A stretch of DNA of 64,000 bases from Flavobacterium azizsancarii (GTDB lineage Bacteria; Bacteroidota; Bacteroidia; Flavobacteriales; Flavobacteriaceae), in the NCBI RefSeq assembly GCF_027980145.1, contig NZ_JAMZNK010000012.1, positions 1 to 64,000 of the forward strand, written 5' to 3'. Position numbers and translations under genes: made by a program. The notes beneath the pieces were generated by a model, which was not told where the DNA came from, searched no databases, and worked only from the letters and a program-made list of their open reading frames with translations. This document shows positions 8,651 to 18,830 of this stretch, piece by piece. Positions within the stretch are counted from its first letter, which is position 1. Each line of letters starts with the position of its first letter.

Positions 8651-10405
8651 CTAATTAGCGACTGAAAATTGGGAGTCGTAGAGATTTTTGTAGTAACCAT
8701 CGACTTTATTCAGTAATTCCTGATGTGTTCCTTGTTCTACAATTAAACCTTTATCCATTACTACAATTTTATCGGCGTTTACAATTGTTGCCAATCGATG
8801 TGCGATAATAATAGAAGTTCTTCCTTTAGTAATTGTCTCGGTCGCACGCTGAATCAATTCTTCAGAATATGTATCGATAGAGGAGGTTGCTTCATCTAAA
8901 ATCAAAATACTCGGATTGCTTACATACGATCTCAAAAAGGCAATTAACTGGCGTTGTCCTGATGAAAGCATTACGCCACGCTCTTTTACATCAAAATCAT
9001 AATTATCAGGCAAACTCATAATGAAATCGTGAACGCCAATTTTTTTGGCAGCATTAAGAACATGTTCACGGGTAATTTCCGGATTATGCAAAGTGATATT
9101 ATTATATATGGTATCAGCAAACAAAAACACATCCTGCAAAACGACCGCGATTTGTTTTCTTAGCGAAGCCAAAGTATAGTTTTCGATATTATGACCGTCG
9201 ATAAAAATAGTTCCGCTGTTGATTTCGTAAAAGCGATTCAGTAAATTAATGATGGTTGATTTTCCGGCACCTGTAGAACCTACAATTGCAATGGTTTGTC
9301 CGGCATCAACCGATAGGTCAATACCTTTTATCACTTCTTCTTCCGGAATATAACTAAAACGGACGTCTTTGAATTCAATACTTCCATTAAAAACAGGTGC
9401 TTCAAGCGTTCCTGTATCTTGTATATGATCTTGTGTATCTATAATATCAAATACACGATTGGCAGCAATCATTCCTAATTGCATCTCGTTGAACTTATCC
9501 GCAATCTGACGCAATGGGTTAAACAGCATCCCGATAAACATAGTGTAAGAGAATAGATCACCAAAAGTCGTAAAATGATCTCCGTTCAAAATTTTGAATC
9601 CCCCATACACCACAACTAATCCCAAAGTAATCGACGAAATAATATCAGCAATCGGGAAAAATATTGAGTTGTATAAAATCGTTTTTATCCAGGCAACCCT
9701 GTGTTTGTTGTTGATTTCCTTAAAATTATCAGCTTCGATTTTCTCACGGTTAAAAAGCTGAACAATCTTCATTCCCGTAACGCGCTCCTGTACAAACGAG
9801 TTCATATTGGCAATTTGCGTACGAACTTCCTCAAAAGCAACCTGCATTTTACGCTGGAATATTCGGGTAATGTAAACCAGAATTGGCATCGCAACGACCA
9901 CAATCCAGGTCAGTTTCCAGTTCATGTAAAACATAAAAATCAGTACGACCAGCATCTTCATCAAGTCACTAATAATCATAAACAGACCCTGACTAAAAAT
10001 ACGAGCGATCGACTCAATGTCTGACACAGATCTGGTTACCAGTTGTCCTACCGGAACCAAATCAAAATACTTCATTCTAAAACTCAAAATATGCTTGAAA
10101 AGTTTTGTCCTGATATCTTTTACAATATCCTGTCCCAGCCAGTTGGCCCAATACACGAAGTAAAACTGTGAAAAAACTTCAAACAAAAGAACTACTCCCA
10201 TTAAAACAATATACATCAGCAAACCTTCTTTGTCGTGCGTCTTGATATAGCCGTCCACCGTTTGTTTTAATAAATAGGGGCGAAGTGCAGCAAAAATCGA
10301 TAATGAGACTGCAAAAATGATGACACCATAATAGCGCCATTTATAAGGTTTAGTATATTTTAAGATTCGTTTGAATAATCCGGTATCAAATGCTTTTGCT
10401 TTCAT
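8651..10405 (-). CDS. ABC exporter, MsbA-like half-transporter
   Basis: 584 residues with fused membrane and ATPase domains. Six transmembrane helices occupy about residues 20-310. The ATPase domain has Walker A GSTGAGKST, the signature LSSGQRQ, Walker B ILILDEATSS and the switch region IIIAHRLAT. The architecture fits homodimeric lipid or drug exporters of the MsbA/LmrA type. The substrate cannot be read from sequence. It lies downstream of truA on the same strand, but a degenerate palindromic repeat separates them. Confidence 0.9.
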   Translation of the reverse strand: MKAKAFDTGLFKRILKYTKPYKWRYYGVIIFAVSLSIFAALRPYLLKQTVDGYIKTHDKEGLLMYIVLMGVVLLFEVFSQFYFVYWANWLGQDIVKDIRTKLFKHILSFRMKYFDLVPVGQLVTRSVSDIESIARIFSQGLFMIISDLMKMLVVLIFMFYMNWKLTWIVVVAMPILVYITRIFQRKMQVAFEEVRTQIANMNSFVQERVTGMKIVQLFNREKIEADNFKEINNKHRVAWIKTILYNSIFFPIADIISSITLGLVVVYGGFKILNGDHFTTFGDLFSYTMFIGMLFNPLRQIADKFNEMQLGMIAANRVFDIIDTQDHIQDTGTLEAPVFNGSIEFKDVRFSYIPEEEVIKGIDLSVDAGQTIAIVGSTGAGKSTIINLLNRFYEINSGTIFIDGHNIENYTLASLRKQIAVVLQDVFLFADTIYNNITLHNPEITREHVLNAAKKIGVHDFIMSLPDNYDFDVKERGVMLSSGQRQLIAFLRSYVSNPSILILDEATSSIDTYSEELIQRATETITKGRTSIIIAHRLATIVNADKIVVMDKGLIVEQGTHQELLNKVDGYYKNLYDSQFSVAN

Positions 10406-10415
10406 TATATTTTTT

Positions 10416-10556
10416 AGGAGCTATTCCTGCTTTCCGTTACAAGTTTTTCTCAAAAATATGTTTTTGTACTGTTTTTATAAAGCTTCCGCTGGTCGCTCCA
10501 TAAAAACACAAAAACAATATTTTTTTTCAAAAAAGCTTTTGACTTCAATCAGGGCT
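10416..10556. repeat. degenerate copy of the GGAGCTA...GGGGCT palindromic element
   Basis: Starts AGGAGCTATTCCTGCTTTCCG and ends TCAATCAGGGCT, with imperfectly complementary arms around a long middle section. The ends match the shorter elements at 29327 and 50817. The right end overlaps the last 2 bp of truA. Confidence 0.5.
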
Positions 10557-11295
10557 ATTTTATGATGTAATCGTAATCAATTTCGGTTAAATATAATCCG
10601 TGTGCCGGAACCGAAAAACCAGCTTTTTCTCTGCTTTTGCTGGCAATAATGTTTTCAAAATCGATGAGAGAAATTTTATGTAAACCAATGTTTACCAAAG
10701 TGCCTACAATGGCACGAACCATATTTCGTAAAAACCGATTGGCGGATATGGTAAAAACCAATTTGTTGTTTTCGCTTTTCCAATGGGCCTCAAAAATCGT
10801 GCAATCAAAAGTATTTACATCCGTATTTACTTTCGAGAAACATTGAAAATCCGTATGATTCAGCAAGATTTTCGCGGCTTCATTCATCAAAGCTACGTCT
10901 AATTTTTGATTAAAATACCAACTCAATTCCTCCGTAAACGGATTTTTAACAGTATTGATATGGTATTCATACGTTCTTTTTGTAGCGTCAAATCTGCAAT
11001 GAGCCTCATCATGAACCGGGATAATATCAAAAACCGCAATGTCTTTTGGCAAATACGAATTTAGTTTATGCACTAAAGTTGGAACATCAAATAGAGTTTC
11101 ATAATCAAAATGGCCATACATTTCCTGTGCATGAACACCGGTATCAGTTCTTCCGGCGCCCATTATATTAATCGGCGAATTTAATAAAACCGAAAAAGCT
11201 TTGTTTAAAGTTTCCTGAACAGAAGATGCGTTGGGCTGAAATTGCCAACCATGATAATGTGTTCCGTTATAAGCGAATTGAATAAAATATCTCAA
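10555..11295 (-). CDS. truA: tRNA pseudouridine(38-40) synthase TruA
   Basis: 246 residues, normal TruA length. It converts uridines 38-40 of the tRNA anticodon stem to pseudouridine. The catalytic Asp51 is in GAGRTDTGVHA. The N-terminus FIQFAYNGTHYHGWQ and the segment NRFLRNMVRAIVG are typical. The start codon is TTG (11293-11295). No in-frame ATG lies upstream, and the next internal Met (about residue 45) would remove the first conserved strand, so the TTG start seems real. Confidence 0.92.
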   Translation of the reverse strand: MRYFIQFAYNGTHYHGWQFQPNASSVQETLNKAFSVLLNSPINIMGAGRTDTGVHAQEMYGHFDYETLFDVPTLVHKLNSYLPKDIAVFDIIPVHDEAHCRFDATKRTYEYHINTVKNPFTEELSWYFNQKLDVALMNEAAKILLNHTDFQCFSKVNTDVNTFDCTIFEAHWKSENNKLVFTISANRFLRNMVRAIVGTLVNIGLHKISLIDFENIIASKSREKAGFSVPAHGLYLTEIDYDYIIK

Positions 11296-11534
11296 AGTGA
11301 AGGTTCAAAGGTTCTGAATTGCAAAGGTACAAAGATTTTCTTTAAAGGTTCAAAGTAGCAAAGCAACAAAGGCTCTGAGGTTTTAATATTGTGCTTTGAC
11401 ATTATAATCGAATGTGTTTAAATTATAGGTCACATAAGAAAAACTTAGAATCTTAGCAACTCAGGCCCTTAACAACTATAAAGAAAAACCTTTGTACCTT
11501 TGCGCCTCTTAAACCTTTGTTTGCTTCAAAAAGA
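11296..11534. repeat. AAAGGTTCAAAGG-type repeats between divergent genes
   Basis: Region between truA (minus) and the phosphoesterase (plus). It carries several degenerate copies of AAAGGTTCAAAG/GCAAAGG and, inverted near 11480-11520, CCTTTGTACCTTTGCGCC. It must also hold both promoters, but no motif is clear. Confidence 0.45.
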
Positions 11535-12029
11535 ATGAAAAAAATACTTCTCCTCTCAGATACTCACAGTCATATTGATGATACTATTTTAAAATATGTA
11601 AATCAGGCAGATGAAGTTTGGCATGCAGGAGATATTGGAGATTTGAATGTTACGGATACGATAAAGAAGCTAAAACCTTTACGATGCGTTTACGGAAACA
11701 TTGATGATGCACAAGCGAGATTAGAATTTCCGTTGCATAATAGGTTTTTATGCGAAAATGTTTCAGTTTGGATCACTCATATCGGTGGTTATCCCGGAAA
11801 ATACAATCCGGCGATTAGAGAAGAAATGGCTCTGAATCCGCCTAAATTATTCATTTGCGGACATTCGCACATTTTAAAGGTAATGTTTGATAAGAAACAT
11901 AATCTCTTGCACATGAATTCCGGTGCAGCCGGAAAAAGCGGTTTTCACCAAGTGCGTACTATGTTGCGATTTGTTATCGACGACGATAAAATTAAAGATT
12001 TAGAGATCATCGAGATCGGAAAGAAATAG
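11535..12029 (+). CDS. YfcE-type metallophosphoesterase
   Basis: 164 residues from the ATG at 11535. The frame opens a few codons earlier without an ATG. All metal-binding motifs of the YfcE/MJ0936 calcineurin-like family are present: SDTHSH, AGDIGD, GNIDD and GHSHI. These small enzymes hydrolyse phosphodiesters using two metal ions. The physiological substrate is unknown. It is convergent with the histidine kinase gene, leaving 6 bp between stops. Confidence 0.88.
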   Translation: MKKILLLSDTHSHIDDTILKYVNQADEVWHAGDIGDLNVTDTIKKLKPLRCVYGNIDDAQARLEFPLHNRFLCENVSVWITHIGGYPGKYNPAIREEMALNPPKLFICGHSHILKVMFDKKHNLLHMNSGAAGKSGFHQVRTMLRFVIDDDKIKDLEIIEIGKK

Positions 12030-12035
12030 TCTTGC

Positions 12036-12962
12036 TTAATGCGGTAACGGTATTCTGATTTTAATCGAAGTTCCTTCATTTTCTTTTGAGACAATTGCAA
12101 AACTTCCCTTATATTTTTTGATTCGTGCCCTGATTCGGTTCAGGCCAAAGCCTTCGACCTCATTTAATTTTTCGGGTTTAAAACCTTTTCCGTCATCATG
12201 AATGATAATGGTAAATTGACTATTACTTTCCTGCAATGAAATTTGAGCTTTTTTTGCGTCACTATGTTTTATAATGTTGCTGAATAATTCAGACACAATA
12301 AAATAAACCTTCATTTCAAACTTTTCCGTATACCTTTTATCAGTTGGGATTGCACTTGAAAATTCGAAATTAATACTCGAATTAGAGTTCCTTTCGCATA
12401 AGTCTTCCAATGCATAAATTAGTCCAAAACGAACCAAAAGGGTAGGGATCAGGTCATGAGACATATCACGCAAGAGATCGTGTGCTTCTTGAAGTATATT
12501 TTTTGCTTTCTGAATTTCGTCAGATTTTATATTGTTTTGTGCCGTAAAAGTATTCAGGTGCAAACCTACAGAAGACAATAATGAATTAATGTTGTCATGT
12601 AAAAAAGAAGCAATTTTTTTACTTTCGATTTCATGACTGTCAATTCCTGCGTTAATAATATTAAGGAGTATTTTTTGTTTGGTATCTTTCCGTTTAATTT
12701 TCTGTTTTAATTTATTATTCTGATAAAAGAAATAAAATAAAAAGAACAATATTATGACAAGAACAATAGATAAACTAACAATTTTTTTGTTTCTCAGTTT
12801 TTCAAATTTCCTTGCTTCGGGAAAAATATTTTTTTTAACGATTTCCTGACTTATACTATCGGATTGTGTTGGAGGTAGAGTTGACTTTTGCTGACTAAAC
12901 AAAATAGTCCCACTTGTAGAAGTGAAAAAAAGCAATAGTATAAAAACTCTCAGTAACCCCAT
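12036..12962 (-). CDS. NarL-type sensor histidine kinase
   Basis: 308 residues: a signal-like hydrophobic N-terminus (1-23), a short extracytoplasmic stretch of about 35 residues, one transmembrane helix (about 61-80), then a HisKA_3 dimerisation domain with His122 in FLHDNIN, and a HATPase domain ending in the GFGLNRIRARI segment. Such kinases in Bacteroidota often carry TPR sensor repeats. Here almost no sensor is left, so input is probably membrane-based or via a partner. The response regulator gene lies immediately upstream (37 bp) on the same strand. Confidence 0.88.
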   Translation of the reverse strand: MGLLRVFILLLFFTSTSGTILFSQQKSTLPPTQSDSISQEIVKKNIFPEARKFEKLRNKKIVSLSIVLVIILFFLFYFFYQNNKLKQKIKRKDTKQKILLNIINAGIDSHEIESKKIASFLHDNINSLLSSVGLHLNTFTAQNNIKSDEIQKAKNILQEAHDLLRDMSHDLIPTLLVRFGLIYALEDLCERNSNSSINFEFSSAIPTDKRYTEKFEMKVYFIVSELFSNIIKHSDAKKAQISLQESNSQFTIIIHDDGKGFKPEKLNEVEGFGLNRIRARIKKYKGSFAIVSKENEGTSIKIRIPLPH

Positions 12963-12999
12963 AAATAATTACGTAATAGATTTTGACTTTAAAATAAGA

Positions 13000-13662
13000 C
13001 TAAGGATTTATTAAGTTGTTTTTTAGCGCATACTTTACAAGCCCGATAGTGTTTTTGGTTTGTAACTTTTTCATGATGTTTTTTCGATGGGTTTCTACCG
13101 TATTCACGCTAATAAAAAGTTGTTCGCTTATTTCTTTTCCACTATATTCAAGTGAGATCAACGTAATAATTTCGATTTCGCGAGCACTTAATATAGGATT
13201 CTCAATATAAAGCGGTTTGTTTAATTTTGGATTGTTATTTGCAAAACTATTAAAGATTTTCTCTCTTACAGCATCACAAAAGTATTCTTGTCCCTGATAA
13301 ACACTTTGGATGGCTTCTATGATATTTTCACCGGCACATTTTTTTGTGAGATAACCTTTGGCGCCTAATTTCATTACTTCTTTTATGATTTTTAAGTCAT
13401 CATAACTGGAGAGGATAATCACTTTGCATGGAAATCCTTTTTGGCTGAATTCTTTTAATACTTCGATCCCATCTTTTTTAGGCATACTAATATCTAAAAC
13501 TAAAATATCGGCTTTGTTATTAATGACATCATCATAAACAGTAGTTCCGTCTAATGAATTACCTACAACTTCAAAGTTATTTACGGTTTGCAGCAAATTG
13601 GTAAGGCCATCAATAAGTACTTGATGATCATCGGCAAGATGTATCCTTATTTTGTATATCAT
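13000..13662 (-). CDS. LuxR/NarL-family response regulator
   Basis: 220 residues. The receiver domain has the acidic pair DDHQ at 11-14, the phosphoacceptor Asp57 in LVLDISMPKKDG and the switch Lys in GYLTKKC. The C-terminal LuxR helix-turn-helix includes LSAREIEIITLI and ISVNTVETHRKNI. It is first in an operon with the histidine kinase downstream, the presumed partner. The target genes are unknown. Confidence 0.93.
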   Translation of the reverse strand: MIYKIRIHLADDHQVLIDGLTNLLQTVNNFEVVGNSLDGTTVYDDVINNKADILVLDISMPKKDGIEVLKEFSQKGFPCKVIILSSYDDLKIIKEVMKLGAKGYLTKKCAGENIIEAIQSVYQGQEYFCDAVREKIFNSFANNNPKLNKPLYIENPILSAREIEIITLISLEYSGKEISEQLFISVNTVETHRKNIMKKLQTKNTIGLVKYALKNNLINP

Positions 13663-13774
13663 GATTGTTTTTGGAACTAAAACGCAAATTTATGAAAAAA
13701 ATATCTTACAAAGCTGTTTTCGGTCTTTGTTTAAGATGATATTGGGAGTGATTATAAAATTTAAGGCACAAAAA

Positions 13775-13798
13775 AACCCGAATTATAAAATTCGGGTT
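13775..13798 (-). terminator. intrinsic terminator after DUF4293 gene
   Basis: AACCCGAATT paired with AATTCGGGTT, followed by a T run on the minus strand, 32 bp past the stop at 13830. Confidence 0.85.
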
Positions 13799-13829
13799 CT
13801 CTTCGCACAAAAAACTTAAGTTTATAGGT

Positions 13830-14243
13830 TTACCTCAAACGGTCTACAGATTTTACAAGATCTTCATCCTTCTTGATGGCCTTATTAGCTAAAACTAATA
13901 ATACGATAGCAACAATTGGTAGAAACATCCCAATACCTTTCTCTGAAACAGCAACTGTTTCTCCAGATAGATTTAGAGAGCGATATACAAACAATCCTAA
14001 TAAAATTAAATTTAATATTATGTTCAGTCTGCCCATGACAAACTGATTTTGTCTTTTTTTGTATGAAATGATACTGAAAACAGTTAAGACAGTACTTAAA
14101 CCTAATAACACAGTATAAAACTGGTCCTGCATAAAGTAAAATGGTTTCCCATTATTTAATGTCCAAAGCGGAATAAAAAACAGTAATACACCTGTAATTA
14201 TAAAGGTAAGAATTAAATATACGGTCTGAATTCGTTGTATCAT
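13830..14243 (-). CDS. DUF4293 family membrane protein
   Basis: 137 residues with four predicted transmembrane helices and a positively charged C-terminus. The N-terminus MIQRIQTVYL and the overall pattern match DUF4293, a family confined to Bacteroidota and commonly found next to rho, as here (divergent, 183 bp apart). Function unknown. Confidence 0.88.
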   Translation of the reverse strand: MIQRIQTVYLILTFIITGVLLFFIPLWTLNNGKPFYFMQDQFYTVLLGLSTVLTVFSIISYKKRQNQFVMGRLNIILNLILLGLFVYRSLNLSGETVAVSEKGIGMFLPIVAIVLLVLANKAIKKDEDLVKSVDRLR

Positions 14244-14426
14244 GGTGTGAAATTGTTTTACAAAAATATATTTTCTTTTTTTAAAATACTATTGTATGAT
14301 TAAATTTTATTCGTATTATTGCATCATAATACCGTAAGCACTTCATACTGCGGTCAATTGAAAACAATTATCTACCTATTCTTTTTACAGTATTTCCGTT
14401 AAAATAATTAAATTCATAGAACATTC

Positions 14427-16337
14427 ATGTTTGATATTTCTGCATTAAAAGAAATGAAGCTTTCTGAGCTTCAAGAAATAGCTAAGTTAGCTAAAACTAT
14501 AAAGTTTACCGGTGTCAAAAAAGAGACCTTAATTAGTCAGATTTTAGCACATCAGGAAATCACTGTAGCACCACCTGTTAGTGCTGTAACTGAAACGGAG
14601 AATATTGATGATAAGCCTAAAAGAGCAAGAATTGTTCCTGTAAAAAAAGCAGCCATCAGTAAAAATGCTCCAGTTTTAGAATTTGATAAAATAGAGGAAA
14701 CTCCAGAAAAAATAGAAACTCCTGTAGTTGTAAAACAAACTCCGGCAGCAAAAATAACTCCTAAAGCAAAAGCTCCAATAGTTAAAGCAGTTGCAGAAAT
14801 AAAGGAAGTTGCAGAAGTTAATGAAACTCCCGAAACTCCCGAAGTTAATGAAGCTCCTGAAGTTAAAGAAGCTGCAGAGAATGAAGTAACGGAGAAAAAA
14901 GGACCAAAAATCGTAAAATTTAATAAATCAGCTTACGAGAAAAAGGTCGCTTTGCAAAAAGAAAAAGAAGCCACAAAAGAAGCAATTCCGGAAGGCGAAG
15001 CTGTAGCAGAAACTTCGACTGCTGAAAAAACAGAAGCACCGCTTTTAGTTAAAAAGGTCAATCCGAACCAGATTAAAAATCCAAACCAGAGTCCCAGCCA
15101 AAACACTGCAGCTCCACAGAATCCAAATCAAAATGGAAACACAAACGGAAATGTTAGTAACGGGAATCAAAATCCAAATCATAAAAACAAAAAGAATAAT
15201 TTCAGGGATTCAGACTTTGAGTTTGATGGAATTATCGAAAGTGAAGGTGTTCTTGAAATGATGCCGGATGGTTATGGTTTTTTACGTTCATCAGATTATA
15301 ATTATTTAGCCTCTCCGGATGATATTTATTTATCAACTTCACAAATCAGATTATTTGGTCTTAAAACCGGAGATACTGTAAAAGGAGTGGTTCGTCCTCC
15401 AAAAGAAGGCGAGAAGTTTTTTCCATTAGTTCGTGTACTTAAAATCAATGGTCACGACCCGCAAGTTGTTCGCGACAGAGTTTCTTTTGAGCACCTTACG
15501 CCAGTTTTTCCTTCTGAAAAATTTAAATTAGCCGAAAAAGGCAGTTCAGTTTCAACCCGTATTATCGATTTATTTTCTCCTATCGGGAAAGGACAGCGTG
15601 GTATGATTGTAGCTCAGCCTAAAACGGGTAAAACAATGTTGCTAAAAGACATTGCAAACGCAATTGCAGCAAATCACCCAGAAGTGTATCTTATCGTTCT
15701 TTTGATTGATGAGCGTCCTGAAGAGGTTACAGATATGCAACGTAGTGTTCGTGGAGAAGTTATTGCTTCTACCTTTGACAGAGAACCACAAGAACACGTG
15801 AAAATTGCTAATATCGTCCTTGAAAAAGCAAAACGTTTAGTAGAATGTGGCCACGATGTAGTGATTCTTTTAGATTCGATTACACGTTTGGCAAGAGCTT
15901 ATAATACAGTTCAGCCAGCGTCCGGAAAAGTATTAAGTGGTGGTGTTGATGCAAACGCATTACAAAAACCAAAACGTTTCTTTGGGGCGGCAAGAAATGT
16001 AGAAAATGGTGGTTCATTAAGTATCATCGCAACTGCATTGACTGAAACGGGTTCTAAAATGGATGAGGTGATCTTTGAGGAATTTAAAGGTACTGGTAAC
16101 ATGGAACTTCAATTGGATCGTAAAATCGCAAACAAACGTATTTTCCCCGCAATTGATCTTACTTCGTCAAGTACACGTCGTGATGATTTATTATTAGACG
16201 AAAAAACATTACAAAGAATGTGGATTATGCGTAAATATCTATCAGATATGAACCCAGTAGAATCGATGGATTTTGTAAACGAACGTTTCAAGAAAACAAG
16301 AAATAACGAAGAGTTTTTGATCTCTATGAATGACTAG
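14427..16337 (+). CDS. rho: transcription termination factor Rho
   Basis: 636 residues, longer than the 419-residue E. coli protein. The Rho N-terminal domain occupies about residues 1-45. A low-complexity insert of about 220 residues follows, with Glu/Val/Pro-rich and then Asn/Pro/Gln-rich repeats, typical of Bacteroidota Rho. The cold-shock-like RNA-binding domain is at about 265-340 ([13 protein letters not shown]), and the hexameric ATPase follows with Walker [18 protein letters not shown] and [13 protein letters not shown]. It is monocistronic with a strong terminator. Confidence 0.96.
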   Translation: MFDISALKEMKLSELQEIAKLAKTIKFTGVKKETLISQILAHQEITVAPPVSAVTETENIDDKPKRARIVPVKKAAISKNAPVLEFDKIEETPEKIETPVVVKQTPAAKITPKAKAPIVKAVAEIKEVAEVNETPETPEVNEAPEVKEAAENEVTEKKGPKIVKFNKSAYEKKVALQKEKEATKEAIPEGEAVAETSTAEKTEAPLLVKKVNPNQIKNPNQSPSQNTAAPQNPNQNGNTNGNVSNGNQNPNHKNKKNNFRDSDFEFDGIIESEGVLEMMPDGYGFLRSSDYNYLASPDDIYLSTSQIRLFGLKTGDTVKGVVRPPKEGEKFFPLVRVLKINGHDPQVVRDRVSFEHLTPVFPSEKFKLAEKGSSVSTRIIDLFSPIGKGQRGMIVAQPKTGKTMLLKDIANAIAANHPEVYLIVLLIDERPEEVTDMQRSVRGEVIASTFDREPQEHVKIANIVLEKAKRLVECGHDVVILLDSITRLARAYNTVQPASGKVLSGGVDANALQKPKRFFGAARNVENGGSLSIIATALTETGSKMDEVIFEEFKGTGNMELQLDRKIANKRIFPAIDLTSSSTRRDDLLLDEKTLQRMWIMRKYLSDMNPVESMDFVNERFKKTRNNEEFLISMND

Positions 16338-16400
16338 TGGAAAGGCTCTAAGTTGCTGAGGTACTAAGTTCCTAAGGTTTTCTTAGAATATATAAATATA

Positions 16401-16435
16401 AAAAAGGGATGAGTTTTTTTAACTCATCCCTTTTT
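16401..16435 (+). terminator. rho terminator
   Basis: AAAAAGGGATGAGTT paired with AACTCATCCCTTTTT, T-rich on both sides, 63 bp past the rho stop. It may also serve the opposite strand. Confidence 0.85.
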
Positions 16436-16570
16436 CTTGTCCAAACTTTATGTTTGTTATTTGTTTTGGATTCTGTTTTTTCTAAACCTGAAGATTCGCG
16501 ACTTTTAACAAGACGTTCTGCTGCGCGTCTTTACTTTAAAAACTTAGAACCTTACTTAGTGCCTTAGAGG

Positions 16571-17587
16571 CTACTTTTTATCAACTACCGGTCTGTTTTC
16601 TCTATTGGCTAAATCCCAGGCGATAACGAATGCTAACTTCGTTCTTTTTGTTAAGGCGTCGTATTCGATTTTTTCTGGTTCGTCACCTTTTCCGTGATAG
16701 TCTTCATGAACTCCGTTGAAGAAGAAAACTGCAGGAATACCTAATTTTGCAAAGTTATAGTGATCAGAACGCTCGTAGAAATGATTAGGGTCTTTAGGAT
16801 CATTAAACTTAAAGTCTAAATCTACTTTGGTGTATTTCTCATTTTGAGCCACGACAATATTATGTAGATCTGTTGATAATCTGTCAGCGCCAATTACATA
16901 AACATAGTTATTAGTTTTGGCATGTTCTACATCGCGACGTCCAATCATATCAATATTAATGTCGGCAATGGTATTGGCAATAGGGAATAAAGGATTTTCA
17001 GAGTAATAACGAGAACCGTGTAAACCATGTTCTTCTCCGGTTACGTGCAAGAAAAGGATAGAACGTTTTGGTCCGTGCCCGTTTTTCTTCGCTTTAGCAA
17101 ATGCTTTTGCCATTTCTATTAATGCAACAGTTCCTGAACCATCATCGTCAGCACCATTATATACATCACCATTTTTTATGCCTACGTGATCATAATGAGC
17201 AGAGATTACTAAGACTTCATCCGGTTTTTCAGAACCTTCAATATATGCCCAGATGTTTTCAGAATCCGGTAAGTTTTCATTTCGTCTTGCATTCAAAAAA
17301 GCGGCAGGAATGTGCTGGTAAAAATCCGTGGCTCCTTTAGGAAACGAAACGCCGTTTTTCTTGTATTGTTCGATCATATAAACACCGGCTTTTTTCTGTC
17401 CTTTAGAGCCGGTTTCTCGACCTTCCATTTCGTCAGAAGCAATAACATACAGCATTTCTTTTAAGTCTTTCTCCTTGATGGCTTTTATGTATTTGCTTGG
17501 ATCTGAATTGTCTTTTGATGCAGCCGACTGCATATTCTTGCATGAAAAGGCAGAACCAATTAATAATAGGAGTATGATTTTTTTCAT
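16571..17587 (-). CDS. M28-family zinc aminopeptidase, lipoprotein
   Basis: 338 residues with a lipoprotein signal (LLIGSAFSC lipobox). The M28 zinc-site motifs appear in order: SAHYDHVG, NGADDDGSGT, the catalytic GEEHGLHGS, DMIGR, and a late SDHYNF. These are co-catalytic dizinc exopeptidases that release N-terminal residues. This one is probably anchored in the outer membrane or periplasm for peptide scavenging. It ends near 16572 in repeat-like sequence and starts 6 bp after the DUF3667 gene stop. Confidence 0.9.
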   Translation of the reverse strand: MKKIILLLLIGSAFSCKNMQSAASKDNSDPSKYIKAIKEKDLKEMLYVIASDEMEGRETGSKGQKKAGVYMIEQYKKNGVSFPKGATDFYQHIPAAFLNARRNENLPDSENIWAYIEGSEKPDEVLVISAHYDHVGIKNGDVYNGADDDGSGTVALIEMAKAFAKAKKNGHGPKRSILFLHVTGEEHGLHGSRYYSENPLFPIANTIADINIDMIGRRDVEHAKTNNYVYVIGADRLSTDLHNIVVAQNEKYTKVDLDFKFNDPKDPNHFYERSDHYNFAKLGIPAVFFFNGVHEDYHGKGDEPEKIEYDALTKRTKLAFVIAWDLANRENRPVVDKK

Positions 17588-17593
17588 TTGGTA

Positions 17594-18658
17594 TTAGTGT
17601 AAATTGATAAATGTATAAAAGGCAAAGACAATGAGTAAAAATAAGATAAAAAATGAATTTATGATAAATAATACCATACTTTTAGTGAAAGACACAATTC
17701 TTGATTCGCCATAAAATCTATGATGAGCAGGAAAGAAATAATAAAATGCCCATGCTATTCCAATAAATGTAATGCAATTAATTATAAAATTTACAAAAGA
17801 AAGGTTTATCAAGGCGCCTAATTTTTCAATAGAAAAGAGCATTAAAAATATGAGTAATAAAAATGAAAAATAATGTAGTGTGAAAATTCCGTGGTCAAAA
17901 TAGTACCAACGCTTTTTATTATGAAAAAGCCATAAAAAGAAAGCGAAAAAAGGCATGATAATAAATAAAACTTTAGGCAAATTATGTATAAAAGATTCTA
18001 TGAATTTATCGAGAACTTCCCGACCACTATTTTTGTCTTTTATGAGCTGCACTTTTCTATTGATCCAATAACCAAAGTCAGAAAGCTTTTCAGATTTTGA
18101 ACCGTATTTTTGAATGGAATCGATTTGCTCAACAGATTTATATCCTAAATTGATTAATTTGTCATCACTTTTTTTGGGGTTATCCAACAGATCCTGAATT
18201 GCTTTTTTGTTTTCTTCAGATATTGATTTAGAGTTTAGTAAAGTTTGTACATCCTTATCTTCATTTAATGAATTAGTAGGAGACGAAACTTTTTCTTTAA
18301 CTTTTTCTAATTTAGAAGATTCATGGACAGTATCATTTACATGAACTGGAAACAGAGCAATTAAAAGAAAAGTAATAAAACTGATGAAGATATATAGACG
18401 CACAGGAGCTAAATACGACAATCGTTTTCCTGAAAGATATTCTTTAGTTAAAGAAGAAGGTTTAAATAAAAGGTTTTTAATGGTACGCCAAAAAGCATTT
18501 TCGTAATGCGTCAGATCTTCAAAGAAGTGAATAAATAAATGGTGAAATGTTTTTCGGGAATCGGTATTTTCCTGCCCGCAATTTGGACAAAATTTCTGCT
18601 CAACAACGTGCCTGCAATTCAAACAGGTTTTGTCTTTTCTAATCGGACTATGTGACAT
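17594..18658 (-). CDS. DUF3667 zinc-ribbon membrane protein
   Basis: 354 residues. An N-terminal zinc ribbon has two Cys pairs (CLNCRHVVEQKFCPNCGQEN), then a segment beginning HHLFIHFFEDLTHYENAFWR, characteristic of DUF3667, one transmembrane helix, a long polar region (about 120-210) and four C-terminal helices. The family is common in Bacteroidota and uncharacterised. Probably cotranscribed with the M28 peptidase. Confidence 0.82.
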   Translation of the reverse strand: MSHSPIRKDKTCLNCRHVVEQKFCPNCGQENTDSRKTFHHLFIHFFEDLTHYENAFWRTIKNLLFKPSSLTKEYLSGKRLSYLAPVRLYIFISFITFLLIALFPVHVNDTVHESSKLEKVKEKVSSPTNSLNEDKDVQTLLNSKSISEENKKAIQDLLDNPKKSDDKLINLGYKSVEQIDSIQKYGSKSEKLSDFGYWINRKVQLIKDKNSGREVLDKFIESFIHNLPKVLFIIMPFFAFFLWLFHNKKRWYYFDHGIFTLHYFSFLLLIFLMLFSIEKLGALINLSFVNFIINCITFIGIAWAFYYFFPAHHRFYGESRIVSFTKSMVLFIINSFFILFLLIVFAFYTFINLH

Positions 18659-18696
18659 TTGATGTAAATTGGTTTGGTTTTGGTTGTTATTTTTTA

Positions 18697-18820
18697 CCCA
18701 CAGATTAGGCCGGTTTAAACGGGTTTAAGCTGGTTTCTTTTCGCCACAAATTTCACAAATTAGCACGAATTAATTTTTATAAAATCTGTGTAAACCCGTT
18801 TAATCTGCACCATCTGTGGG
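18697..18820. repeat. CCCACAGATT inverted repeat
   Basis: CCCACAGATTAGGC...AAACGGGTTTAAG at the left pairs with AAACCCGTTTAATCTG...ATCTGTGGG at the right. A palindromic intergenic repeat of a kind common in Flavobacterium genomes, between the DUF3667 and dienelactone hydrolase genes. Confidence 0.65.
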
Positions 18821-18830
18821 CTATAAAGTG

